From positions 308,501 to 372,500 of the forward strand of contig BSBM01000825.1 of the NCBI GenBank assembly GCA_027924585.1: a stretch of DNA of 64,000 nucleotides, in the 5' to 3' direction. The position numbers were made by a program, and so were the translations under genes. Origin of the DNA: Larix kaempferi (lineage: Eukaryota > Streptophyta > Pinopsida > Pinales > Pinaceae). The notes beneath the pieces were generated by a model that ran no database searches, had not been told where the DNA came from, and worked only from the letters and a program-made list of their open reading frames with translations. Positions 46,388 to 56,510 of this stretch are shown piece by piece (positions within the stretch are counted from its first letter, which is position 1; each line of letters starts with the position of its first letter).

Positions 46388-47685
46388 TTGTTTCTCATCA
46401 GCATGTCCGACCCATGGTATGGGGATATTACATTATATCTTCAAAATCGACGGTTCAACCCCCAATTATCTCATGACGACCGTCGTCGTATCCACCACCA
46501 TGCCAAGTATTACTTGATCATCAGTGATACCTTGTATCGTCATGGCGTAGACTCTATCCTTCAATGTTGTTTAACTCATGAGGACGTTGAACACGTACTG
46601 AATGACTGTCACTTTGGGGCTTGTGGCGGTCATCTTTCTGGGATGGCTACAACCCAGAAAATACTACGCGCAGGATACTATTGGACTTCGATATTCAAGG
46701 ATTGTATTGAGGCCATTAACAAGTGTCCTCCATGCTAGCACTTTCAATTTAAAAAGCGCTCCCATCCATCCCCTCTCCATCCGGTTATTGCCACCGGCCC
46801 CTTTTCTAAATGGGGAATAGATTTCATGCACTGTAAGCCTACCTCGGTCGGGGGGCATGCTTACGTCATAATAGCCGTCGATTACTTCACTAAATAGGTC
46901 GAGGCTATGCCTACATACAATGAGGATGGAAAAATTGTTGCTCTCTTCATGTTTAACCATGTCATTGCGCGATTCAGAGTTTCACAAGCCATCGTTACCG
47001 ATCACGGATCCCACTTTCAAAACAAGATGGTAGACGAATTAAGTGCCATATTGGGTTTTCATCATGAGAACTCAACCCCATATTACCCACAGTCCAATGG
47101 AAAATTATATGCCATCAATAAGGTCTTGAAAATTATGATTCAACGCATGGTGGGTACTCACAAATCGAACTGGAAAAACATGCTCTTTTCTACCCTTTGG
47201 GCATACAGGGCCTCCATCAAGACTGCCACTGGGTTCACACCCTTCCAACTAGTTTACGGATTGGAGGCAGGTTTACCAATAGAGTGTAAGATTCCATCAC
47301 TAAAACTCACTGTCGAACTTCTCCCACACACCATAGTCGAGGAAGAATGTTTCCTTCACTTGTCTAAACAACAAACCCGCTGCGATGCCACTCTTGCCAA
47401 CGAAACCCACTGTGATGCCGCTCTTGCCAACGAAACACAGAAGAAACGCATTAAGGCCTAGTACGATAAGTCAGTCCAAACTCGTATATTTAACGAGGGG
47501 GTTTTGTCCTTGCATATGACCAGAAACATGATAAGCTGGGGGTAGGCAAGTTTGAGTCCATGTGGCATGGGACATATGTTGTAAAACATGTCTTGGAAAA
47601 GGGAGCTTACAAGCTCAAGGATTATGATGGAATATCTCTCGGAGAGCCTCACAATGGGCTCTACCTGAAGAGATACTATGCCTAA
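46388..47685 (+). pseudogene. Element C integrase
   Basis: Zinc domain: HFGACGGHLSG, then INKCPPC. Core: Asp in WGIDFMHCKP and Asp in IVTDHGSHF are present, but the third catalytic position reads Tyr in NGKLYAINKV where Glu is expected, so the DDE triad is broken. A tandem of CDATLANETHCDAALANET repeats lies near 47380-47440. The C-terminal part (FESMWHGTYVVKH, NGLYLKRYYA) is reached after a frameshift near 47500 and ends at TAA 47683-47685. There is no chromodomain. Trp codons have become TAG, as in FTK-TAG-VEA. Confidence 0.88.
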
Positions 47686-47809
47686 GTTTTTCATGCATTA
47701 GTATCTTGTATATAATGTACATGGTGTGTGTTTTTTGTGGTGTGACACTTTGTTTTAGTGTGTTAGGTCTTGGTTTTACGCTTATGACATGTTCTGCCAT
47801 CATGTGCAG

Positions 47810-48223
47810 ATGGAAACCTATTTTGGATTTGCTGACGACACCAGCCGACATACTCGCAGTCTCGCTTCGACAACCTAGGTACTTTATTCCAGTACCGACG
47901 AGCTCATTAGTTCGGGAGGGAGTTGTCTAGGGTACACAACCAACAACACCGCAGAATATCACAAGGTGATTGGAGTCTTAACTGACACTCTTTCCTTTGG
48001 TATGGACCACATTGTCATCCACCTCGACTCACAATTAGTGGTATCCCATCTTAACCGGGTCTACGCCATCCTCAATCCCACATTACTCCATCTTTTCTGA
48101 TGAGTATGTCTCTTGGAAAGGTTCTTCGAATTTGTTCAGTACCTGCACATTTCAAGAGACATGAACACAGTTGCGGACTCCATGGCCAATTTCATCTTGG
48201 ATTGGTATAGTGCACATACATGA
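47810..48223 (+). pseudogene. Element C second RNase H domain, downstream of integrase
   Basis: An RNase HI-type domain in an unusual place. It opens YFGFADDTSR, continues TTNNTAEYHKVIGVLTDTLS, then IVIHLDSQLVVSHLNRVYAI and closes TVADSMANFILDW. The four catalytic acids (Asp of FADDTS, Glu of TAEY, Asp of HLDSQL, Asp of TVADS) are all kept. There are two kinds of damage: a TAG where Trp is expected before VLYS and a short decay after about 48100. The ATG is directly preceded by TGTGCAG, which could be a splice acceptor. In plant Tat elements an additional 'archaeal-type' RNase H is known, usually before integrase. Confidence 0.75.
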
Positions 48224-48745
48224 AATAATCATAAATCATAAAAATGACACTACATGTACATAATGCATAAAAACAAACACATAGATAAGATCCCACATTC
48301 ATCCATAGAACACAATATGTATAAATCTGTTAATAGGGTCTGTATATATCAAGTTGGTACAAAATACAAAAAGTAGTGCTGATACAAAATTTGAAGCATG
48401 AAAGCTTTTACTAAATATCTCTGATACAAAATTTGAAGCTCATGGATTTCAGTACATATACATATACACGAGTCGAGTCTCCACGATGCTCGTGGTAGCA
48501 GATCACCGCCCTCGCTACTTTTCTAAGAAGCGAGCCAAAACGATCGGACACACCAACTGTGTGTTGCTGATAGTTGTGAGGTAGGTCATGGAATCCTAGC
48601 TCTAGAATGTCTAGTGTCGGTCGATGGAGGTTCTCCTCCACCTCCTCCATCTCCTCGATAGCATCACGTGCTGCGAGATCTATCTCTCGCAATAATCCCC
48701 TCCATGCAATTAGAGAGACTCTGATCGGTCGCGACGGGCCCACAT

Positions 48746-48843
48746 CTGCATAAAACATGTGTCAATTATCAATGCTAATACAAAAAAATATAAAATACAT
48801 AAAATGAAAAAGATAGTCAAGTTGTTGTTCTCATCGATATCAC
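48746..48843 (-). other. Predicted 98-bp intron in the antisense ORF
   Basis: On the minus strand the donor is TGGG|GTGATATC and the acceptor TTTTATGCAG|ATGTGGG, with a T-rich interior. Removing it joins a codon split after its first base and links two open, similarly composed coding stretches. Confidence 0.6.
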
Positions 48844-49545
48844 CCCACTGTGCTCCCTCAGGAAGCACTAGGTCAAGATCTCCTCGAATGTCAGTCCCGT
48901 GTTAGGGGAAATCCTCGACCATGAGGAGTTGACCCCTCAACCACATGAAGAAACCTGTACTGAAACCGATAATGGGACCCTTACCACCATGGCGGGAAAA
49001 CACCTCCGCCCATCGAATCATGTGAGGGTCCCATGCATCTTGATCATCGAGCTCAATCTGTGGACGCAGGTGCGGTACCCGCTCCAGAAAGAATGAGACC
49101 ACCACAAAACAATAACCAAATTGCTTCAGTACCGTGCTCTGGCATTTCGTCAACTAATCTCGCAAACTGGTGAAAAGTCCCTCACACCAGTTGAGTATTG
49201 TCGGGTCCATACACTCCTCAGCATACGTCATCTGGGATTTGATCGCCAGATGAGGGGATTTACTGCAGGCCACTCTCATAATGGTGAACAGGTCAGTCCG
49301 AAGAGGTCGATCTCTAACCTCTTTGATGGGTATTTTCCCACCCACCATTTGTGTACCATCATGGCACCACTGATCTATGAGATCCTCCACAATACGACCA
49401 CCTACTCATGATCTAGATAGTGATACAGGATTCCCTCGTCAGGATAGCCCTGTCAAGAAGTAGATGTCCTCGACATGTATGGTCAGAGTGTGCACGCCGA
49501 TTTGAAGATGTTGTTGCACCGAATCCCAGCATTGGATCAGGTACT

Positions 49546-49585
49546 CCAACAATGTAACTTGGGAACCAACAATGTAACTTGGGAA
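49546..49585. repeat. 20-bp tandem duplication breaking the antisense ORF
   Basis: The unit ccaacaatgtaacttgggaa occurs twice in a row. Its length, not divisible by three, accounts for the frame offset between the two parts of exon 1. Confidence 0.85.
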
Positions 49586-49749
49586 CTCATTCCCGGAACC
49601 TGGAATTATTTCAATAATCCAAAATTCCTCAATGCAGCCATGCATTGAGGGTCATTTGTCGCTTGGGCATCGTCAAGCTCATGTTCCCATTCACACCACT
49701 CAATCATTTTGATCACTTCAACCTTGTCCAAAAGCCCATAAAACACCAT

Positions 49750-52101
49750 TAGAATCTTCCCAATCCACAAAAAATTATTTTGTTTGGTTCAATATTGAGC
49801 ATGCTATGTGGGTTTGCGCCAGCGCAGACGGTCCTTTTGGACAGGGCGCCGCCGGCACAAAACATTCTTTCATGATTTGCATCAGTGCATCCTCGATGCA
49901 GTTCCTGAAAGGAGGATTGCGTCGGTCCATGAGCGCAATATCCTCCACTTAGCAAGTCCAAAACTCAACCACTTGAAAGAAAATAAAAAAAGTAATCGAC
50001 TGAAAAGGAAGAGGGTTGATTTTAGGGTTACCTTACACTGACGGCGCTCGAATTGGTCGATCGTAGCTCCTGGAATCAGCACTGGAAAAACAGCTCCAAA
50101 GGGTATTTTTCACCTCTCCAACTTGGTAAAAGCAAATAGTAATTGATTTTTACTATTTACCCCTTTTTATATCAAAAAGAGCATATTCCTTTTTTAATTT
50201 ATTCCATTGTGGATCGTTTTTGCTATAGTTTAGCTCTTTTCTATATTTTGAATACTCGGTTAATAATTTTTGACCTAGTTTCGAAGCTTGCAAGTGAAGT
50301 TAAGTACCTTATTAATACTGTTTTTTTGTAATTGTGGTAATCTCATGCATGTTATCAGGTATGAATGACTCGTCAAGCATTTTTATGTCATTATTTCGCT
50401 CATTAAATTCAATCATTAATGACACCGAGCTAACTCTTTGTTTTTTCTCGTGCTCGTAAAACGATGAGAATAAGTCACCAAGTTATAGTTCATCATTTTT
50501 TTGGGCTCGTCAAACTTCCACAAAAAAGGAACCCCTCGGAGCCTTTCTTTAAGCTCTTTTTAGGCTCTCAAAATACGAAAAGATCGCCAAGTGAACTTGA
50601 TGCATTCACGATTGTAAAAGTATTTGAACGGTGGTCTTTCTGGTGATAGTTTACCCCTTTTTCGGACCAGGAGGTACTATTTACGAAAAATGAATACTCC
50701 ATCCCATCATGGCTGGAAGAGTTATCTCTCGCATTATTTTACCCTTTTTCAGGCGAAGAGACTAACTTTACAAATAAAGGACATTTGGAGTCTTCTTTAG
50801 TTCTTTTCAGACTCTCTAAATATGAAATGACGTCGAGTTTGCCTTCTTTGGACTCGTTAAAGTTTGACATAGAAGGGCCCGTTATGGGACGAACCCCTCC
50901 TATCCTAGGTTCGTAAAATGTTTGGGATTGGACTCATCCATGGAATGAGCTATACCAAGCATCTATTTACCCTCCTCAAGCTCGTTAAAAAACAAAAGAG
51001 GTACTCATCAACCATGATGGGGAAAAAGGAAATATTTTATGTTACACTATAATTTACGGCAGTACATAGTCGCTCTTGAACATGGCACTCATTTGCATTT
51101 GCATTCAGTACTTGGGTAATATGTTTGTCTTCGAGTCCTGCTGATTTCATGAGTCTTACCACTCCTTTGGGTCATCCAAAGAATGCTTCCATCATCAATT
51201 GCATTGGGAGTTGGTACCATTCTCGTTGTGTCAATACTACCAAGTCATGCCATGCCCATGTTCAAGAGATGTTCATTAGTCATCATCTTCATTCAGCACA
51301 CCTTCCATCATGTTGGTCTACCCTGAGTGAGTCTTGCATATTACTCTATCGTTTGACCTACTCCAAACATCTATTATCGAGTTTTGTGTCGATGATGGGG
51401 GATTCATCATGGCCCTCCTTCGACGTATTCATCCTTGTCGACTTCAACACATCATCTAAGGATAGAATCTAGAAACCAATCAAGTACCTTGGGCCTGCAT
51501 TCCTCAATGGCAGGTTACCTCACTTTCAACATGAGTTTACATCATTGGCTCTTGATTGAAATATCCCTTTGAGTGTTCGACCTCAACTCATTTATTCACA
51601 CTCGATGGTATGTACTATGATACAATGGTAATCATTGACATCAATGGTGATTTCCCTCGCACTTGTTAACGGTATACATCAATGACCGGTAATCAAGTGG
51701 TTTCTAACATGCTCAACTCCAAGACATTGTAATCACATGGATATATTCGTATCAGTGCGGGTTCGGATTGAAGACCTTGGGGAAAATCATATCTTTCCCA
51801 GGTGGCGATGGAGATTGTTTGAGTCATATTACATGGATCCACTTTCTCTTGGTCGTGGCTGTGTTATCATCTAATCATGGATCTATGATTGTGTTTAGTA
51901 GCCATGATTTTGTTCAGTGAGTCCCTACTAACATGGATCTGCATTGTATTGGTCAGCAGCCATGTTGAGATTCATGTGAGACTTAGATCTCAGAGTTAGT
52001 TGTATTGCAGCAACATCTTCCAGCCGACAGGTCCTTGCCATCCATCTTTCAAAGCATTTCACATGCCTTATTCTACCAACTTCATGATTTGGGGGGCATT
52101 C
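49750..52101 (+). other. Element C 3' noncoding region
   Basis: About 2.3 kb with no supported ORF. Between 50450 and 51000 a motif of the form GCTCGTTAAA (variants ctcgtaaaa, ctcgtcaaa) recurs five times, alternating with ttacccctttttc phrases. The block 50640-50760 is shared with element D (57360 and 57605). Confidence 0.6.
52087..52101 (+). promoter_or_regulatory. Polypurine tract of element C
   Basis: atttggggggcattc lies directly before the 3' LTR at 52102; the G6 run is typical of a plus-strand primer. Confidence 0.7.
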
Positions 52102-53081
52102 TATTACAACTAAATCTCATCATCATGAGACCCATGTCAACTCAGATCCTTGAGCCCTGAAGTATCTTTGACTAGAAATTCAACTAGAGAAAGTTCTTTC
52201 CCTTTTTCCAGAAGTTCTAGTTGGGTCAGAGCTGATTTCCTTCTAGCAAGAAGCACCCAACTAGGTCAGGCATAGATTTCCAGCTGACAAACTGCGTCGG
52301 TGGCTCAGGTTTCCTTTGTGCAGCCTGCGCTTTCCCTCTCAAGCGAAAGTTTACTTCATGCAGTATGCAATGGAGTTAGTTAAAGTGGATAAAGGTGACC
52401 TTCGAGTGAATTCTCGAAGGTGGATGAGGTGGATCTCTATCCCTAACTTGTAGGTGAGTTGGCCTATGGTTCCCTAACCTCAAGGAAGGATCCCTTAATC
52501 CTCTCCCCATAATCTTCAACCTACTCTATCCACTTGGTCTTATAAATATGAAGCTCCTCTCCATTCCAAGGAGAGAAAGTCTATAGCACTTACATGCTGG
52601 TGGAATCATCCTAGGTGATCCCTATCCATCTCTCGGGAGGCATACATTTCCTTTGGAGGCATTGGCTTGGCTTGTTGGAGGAAGATTGTAGCGTTAAGGC
52701 TTGGGTTGTAATCATCACTCTTCTATGTATTTCCCACTTATTTACAGTAATATAATCTCTTTCCATAAATGTCTTTGTGTTTAATGATATTTAGAGCTCA
52801 CTTAACTATTTGTTTAGTTCAGTTAGTGTTTAGATGTACTTTTACTGCTCGTTTTGTCTCTACGTGCTTTGACAGGTCTTGTGGCTATGGATCTGACGAC
52901 CACAAAGTTTGGAGCAATAAATAGGAGAAGGATTTGCGAATCTGAAGGTAAGACATCTATTTACCTTGATCTCTAATTTATCTAGGAAAGTAGTATTATA
53001 TTCTGATCCCAATTGTTCTAGATCCACCTGGACTAGGGAGATCATGCCCACGTCCACTCAAGTAGATTGTCCGATAAAACA
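52102..53081 (+). repeat. Element C 3' LTR (about 980 bp)
   Basis: Matches 29205-29841 joined to 36723-37067. Its first bases read TATTACAAC rather than TGTTACACC, a mutated terminus. It shows the uninterrupted target of element E (tcccacttatttacag at about 52735-52750). Confidence 0.85.
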
Positions 53082-53870
53082 CAGACCTTCACATATCCAA
53101 AATACCAAAGTTAAAAAATTAAATTGACTCATAATTCACCAAAAACCATGAGCCATGTTATCTGAATTTTGGATATTTCATCTTTCCAAAAAGAAGAAAG
53201 TTGGCACATTCTCGAAAACATAAGAAAATGATAAGGATCTCTAAAAAGGGAAAATTCTCCAAAAAAATAATAAAATACTATGGTCCAATACCATCAATCA
53301 TCAAAAACCATCAATCACCAGAAACCATTTATCTAGTTGGATTCTTATCTCCCCTAACTTACTCATGTGCCTATATAATGAACATGAAGGTCCCTCATTT
53401 TACAACTTCATACCTTTATACCTTTATACCTTTGGAGGCATTTTATGCCCATTTGGGAAACATTTTCTCACATTTCTCCATATATTGCATACACCCTCAC
53501 TTTGCCAAAATATCCATTGAGACCTTATCTCCCTATGTTGAGTATTAACACCTTGTGACATAGAGTTGGAGAACATTTAAACTATGTGGAGACTGGGATC
53601 ACAGCACTTGGCTGCAAGGGCCCTTTGTCCCAGGTATTCCTTTGGTGCATGTATTCTCATCACATATAATACAAAAATAATTCTTGAATATACTCATTGT
53701 GTGTTGAATGAATGTTAATTAATTTTATTTACTGTTTACATGCATATTCAGCTTAGATTTATTTTCTTGTTGTTTGGTTTAATTTATTGCCTCTTTGGAA
53801 CTCTACTTCAGATTCCATAATCCTTAGTAGGTACCTCTTGGCACGTGTTGGTGTGTAAACACTAGCAACA
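53082..53870 (+). repeat. Element D 5' LTR, second part
   Basis: Resumes after element C with agaccttcacatatcc and ends cactagcaaca; matches 59274-60054. A TATA-like ctatataatg lies at 53371-53380 and again at about 59558-59567. TTTTGG follows the LTR, with TGG at 53875 in primer-site position. Confidence 0.85.
53371..53380 (+). promoter_or_regulatory. Predicted TATA box in element D LTR
   Basis: ctatataatg preceded by catgtgc, conserved in both D LTRs. Confidence 0.5.
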
Positions 53871-53889
53871 GTTTTGGTGAATCCACTGA

Positions 53890-54610
53890 AAGGAATGAAC
53901 AAAGTTGTGAGCCCACCTCCTCCTAAGCCTGAAGTGCGAGCACCTCTACCTTGCGCCTTGGGTGATGTTTTGGGTCACGCTACACATAATTGTCTGACAT
54001 TGCCCATCCTCCACACTCGCATGTAGATGTTGGATGATTATCATCATGTTGTATTGGTAGAATTCCTAGCATTCCCAAAGTGTGTAACAAGTCATTGTTT
54101 ACCAACCATCCTTGTGTGATATGTGGCTTATACGGTCATTACTCTCACCATTGCCATATTTGGGGAAATATCGGTCTATGTTCGTTGACTTGCATCGACT
54201 CTCCCTCGAGTCCCAAGTGACAATAATTGAAGAAGTACACCCTCCCACATATTCTACCAATGGCACGACTAGTATTTGTTTCATCTCGTCTATTGATCAA
54301 CCTTCTTTGTCATCGACAGATGCTAATCCCTCTGATCTCTCTACCTGATGCTTTCATAGTGAAAACGAGATACTTGACTCCCATTACGATACCCATGTCC
54401 ACCCGAGTACCTTTAAACAAGGGAACCTTGTCCTCATTTATGATCAAGTCCATGATAAGCCTGGAAAAGGGAAATTTGAATCCATGTGGTAGGGCCCTTA
54501 AGTTGTTAAACACTGCCTCGGAAATGGGGCATACCTCCTTGCTGATTCTGAAGATCGCATCTTGAATAACCCCCGCAATGGGTTGTACCTCAAGAGATTT
54601 TATGCTTGAT
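53890..54610 (+). pseudogene. Element D: Gag zinc knuckle fused to integrase tail, copy 1
   Basis: The frame contains CVICGLYGHYSHHC, a zinc knuckle at about 54110-54155, and then, after a short linker, the C-terminal tail of integrase (IYDQVHDKPGKGKFESMW, YVVKHCLGNGAYLL, NGLYLKRFYA). In element C these two regions are separated by the whole of protease, RT and integrase core, so D has lost pol by internal deletion. Frameshifts and stops are present. The unit recurs at 55420-56010. Confidence 0.7.
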
Positions 54611-54636
54611 TCACCCAGCCTATTATTCCTTGGACC

Positions 54637-54842
54637 ATAGTATTTTATTATGTTTTGGAGAATTTTCCTTTTTTGGAGATCCTTATCATTTTCTTATGTT
54701 TTCAATAATGTGCCAACTTTCTTCCTTTTTGGAAAGAAGAAATATCCAAAATTTAGGTAGCAATGCTCATGGTTTTTGGTGGAATATGAGCCGATTTAAT
54801 TTTTAAATTTGTTGTTTTGGTTACGTGAAGGCCTATGTGGTG
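54637..54842 (-). repeat. Inverted fragment of the element D LTR inside element D
   Basis: This stretch is the reverse complement of D LTR sequence around 53082-53290 and includes the uninterrupted ccaccacatagacc junction, so it was formed before element C inserted. It makes a long imperfect inverted repeat with the upstream LTR. Confidence 0.75.
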
Positions 54843-54972
54843 GATCTAACGATCGATAGTGCTTCCATCCCTTCACTTTAGATCATTGGGCCTGGCCTCT
54901 ATTGTGATGTCCCATGACTAGCACCTTTCAGGATTTGCCTCCCCCTCTCCCAACTGCGGAGATTTCAGATTT

Positions 54973-55413
54973 ATGTACCATTTCTTCCAGTTAGCCCGTG
55001 GGTTTACTGCACTCTCAGCCACAACCTCTATCACAGCCCTAACCCCAACCAACACCTTCCACCAGTTATTTTTTAGGAAACCAATGGGGAGATATGCCTA
55101 TACATCAAATCTCATTTTTTCCCCACCTTCAAGAATCATGAGTACGCCCATTATGGCTACTTTTAATCTTCTAGATATTACGTTAGGCATTCATGTTTGG
55201 TACCTCACTCCACCAAACCCACCACCAACCTCGCCGATTGTTTTGACACATGTGCAACTAATTGATACTGCCAATAATACACCTTTGGGTTTTCCCACCG
55301 CGACATCATCGGTCCCCCCACCTCCTCCACCTAAGAAGGATAGGGGTAATACCATGAAGGAAACTCCATTGAAAGCAACGAACAAAGCCATGAAGCCACC
55401 TCCTAAGCTCTAA
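54973..55413 (+). pseudogene. Element D Gag-like proline/threonine-rich ORF
   Basis: A 146-residue open frame rich in Pro and Thr, ending with SSVPPPPPPKKDRG and a lysine-rich tail that runs into the second zinc-knuckle unit. Its composition resembles the Gag head of element C. No fold can be named. Confidence 0.5.
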
Positions 55414-55419
55414 GCCTGA

Positions 55420-56012
55420 GCACCTACGCCTTGATCCTTGTGAGATTTTTTGGGTCACTCTACCTAACATTATCCGAAATTTCCCATTCTCCACACTCAC
55501 ATCCAAACGTTGGATGATTTTCATCATGTTGTCGTGGTGGAATTTCCTAACATTCCCAAAGTGTGTAACAATTCATTGCATACCAACCATCCTTATGCGA
55601 TATGTGGCTTATATGGTCATTACTCTCACCATTGTCCGGATTTGGCCAAATATCAGTCTGTGTTGGTCGACTCTCCCTGAGTCCTAATCATAATCATCAA
55701 AGAAGTCCACCCTCCCATATATTCTTTCGATGTCACGAACACCATTTTTTTAAGCCCATTATACTTGAAGCCCATGTCCACCTGTGTACCTTTAAAGAAG
55801 GGGACCGTGTCCTCGTCTATGATCATTCCCATGATAATCCTAGAAAAGGGAAGTTCAAAACCATGTGGCAAGTCCCCTATGTTGTTAAACACTGCCTCGG
55901 TAAGGGGGAATATCTCCTTCTTGATTTTGAAGGTCGCCTCTTGAAGAACCCATGCAATGGATTGTACCTCAAGAGATTTTATGCTTTATTCACTAAGCCT
56001 ATTATTCCTTGT
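55420..56012 (+). pseudogene. Element D: zinc knuckle and integrase tail, copy 2
   Basis: Second copy of the 53.9-54.6 kb unit. The knuckle reads AICGLYGHYSHHC with its first Cys replaced (tgcgat in place of tgtgtgat), so it should not bind zinc. The integrase tail (VYDHSHDNPRKGKFKTMW, NGLYLKRFYA) is open. The stop after ...KRFYA found in the first copy is absent, and the frame runs on into the RNase H. Confidence 0.65.
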
Positions 56013-56510
56013 ACCATAGTTTTTACATTTTTACACATTTTTTCCTCAAGAGCCTCATGGTTTGTTTCCATGGTTGTTACCAGATGGATCCTTCCCCACG
56101 TTTATGTCGGCTTCTCCAACAATGCAAGTAGATGGTATCCATATCCCACCTCAGCTATGTGGGTTCTTTATTCCCCCTCGCATGAGTTGATCCATATCGA
56201 CGGAATGTGTGTTGGCACCACCACCAATAATCAGGTTGAGTATGACATTGTAGTTGGTCTCCTAACTCCTACCCTCCATTTGGGTATTCGTCACATTGAA
56301 TTCTTCCCAAACTCCAATCTACTTGTCACCCAGTTGAATAACTGCTATCGGGTACGCGATCCTTGCATCTTTAAAAATTTATTTCACACTAGACAATTGG
56401 TTAGACATTTTGAATCCATTTCATTCATACATGTTCCTAGAATTTACAATAGTGTTGCAAACCAAATGGCCAATGACATTCTAGAGTGGCATATCAATCA
56501 TTGCGTATAG
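55602..56510 (+). pseudogene. Element D integrase tail-RNase H fusion ORF (302 codons), catalytic Asp lost
   Basis: The longest open frame of D. The first half is integrase tail; residues from about 165 form an RNase HI-like domain: VYVGFSNNASRW, TTNNQVEYDIVVGLLTPTL, FFPNSNLLVTQLNNCYRV and SVANQMANDILEW. Compared with the element C copy, three catalytic Asp positions (FADDTS, HLDSQL, TVADS) are all Asn while the Glu is kept, so it should be inactive. The ATG before WILPHV is preceded by gttaccag, as in C. The fusion results from loss of the stop codon after the integrase tail. Confidence 0.75.

Larger units (their letters stand above)
48411..49749 (-). pseudogene. Element C antisense ORF with an intron; plant-mobile-domain-like
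   Basis: On the minus strand a protein of about 400 residues can be followed. It begins at ATG 49749 (MVFYGLLDKVEVI), passes through LTIHVEDIYFLTGLS...RGNPVSLS, and continues to a stop at 48411. Exon 1 ends at 48844 and exon 2 starts at 48745, with a GT...AG intron between them that joins in phase. A 20-bp duplication shifts the frame near 49566. Remaining stops fit CGA-to-TGA and CAG-to-TAG or CAA-to-TAA changes. The 'E-D-I-Y-F-L-T-G-L' block resembles the plant mobile domain core (T-L-x-D-V-x-x-L-x-G-L). Antisense extra ORFs between pol and the 3' LTR are known in Tat/Ogre elements; their role is unclear. Confidence 0.65.
29205..53081 (+). mobile_element. Element C: Tat/Ogre-like Ty3/gypsy retrotransposon with dual RNase H and antisense ORF
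   Basis: C sits inside the 5' LTR of D. Its LTRs are 29205-29841 plus 36723-37067 (982 bp after removing element E) and 52102-53081 (980 bp). The uninterrupted D LTR (accacatagacc at about 59267) gives the empty site. The left duplication would be CACAT (29200-29204); the right copy is degraded. With E and solo LTR F removed, C is about 15.4 kb. Order: leader, gag with Gly/Pro repeats, zinc knuckle, protease, RT, RNase H, integrase, a second RNase H, an antisense ORF, a long 3' region, polypurine tract. The large size, the extra RNase H, the antisense ORF and the lack of a chromodomain all suggest the Tat/Ogre lineage. The coding parts are heavily mutated. Confidence 0.85.

Noticed and set aside
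48411-49645. Antisense ORF as part of a separate minus-strand element
   Set aside because: No LTR or terminal repeat borders it, and it lies between pol and the polypurine tract of element C, where extra ORFs of Tat/Ogre elements are expected.
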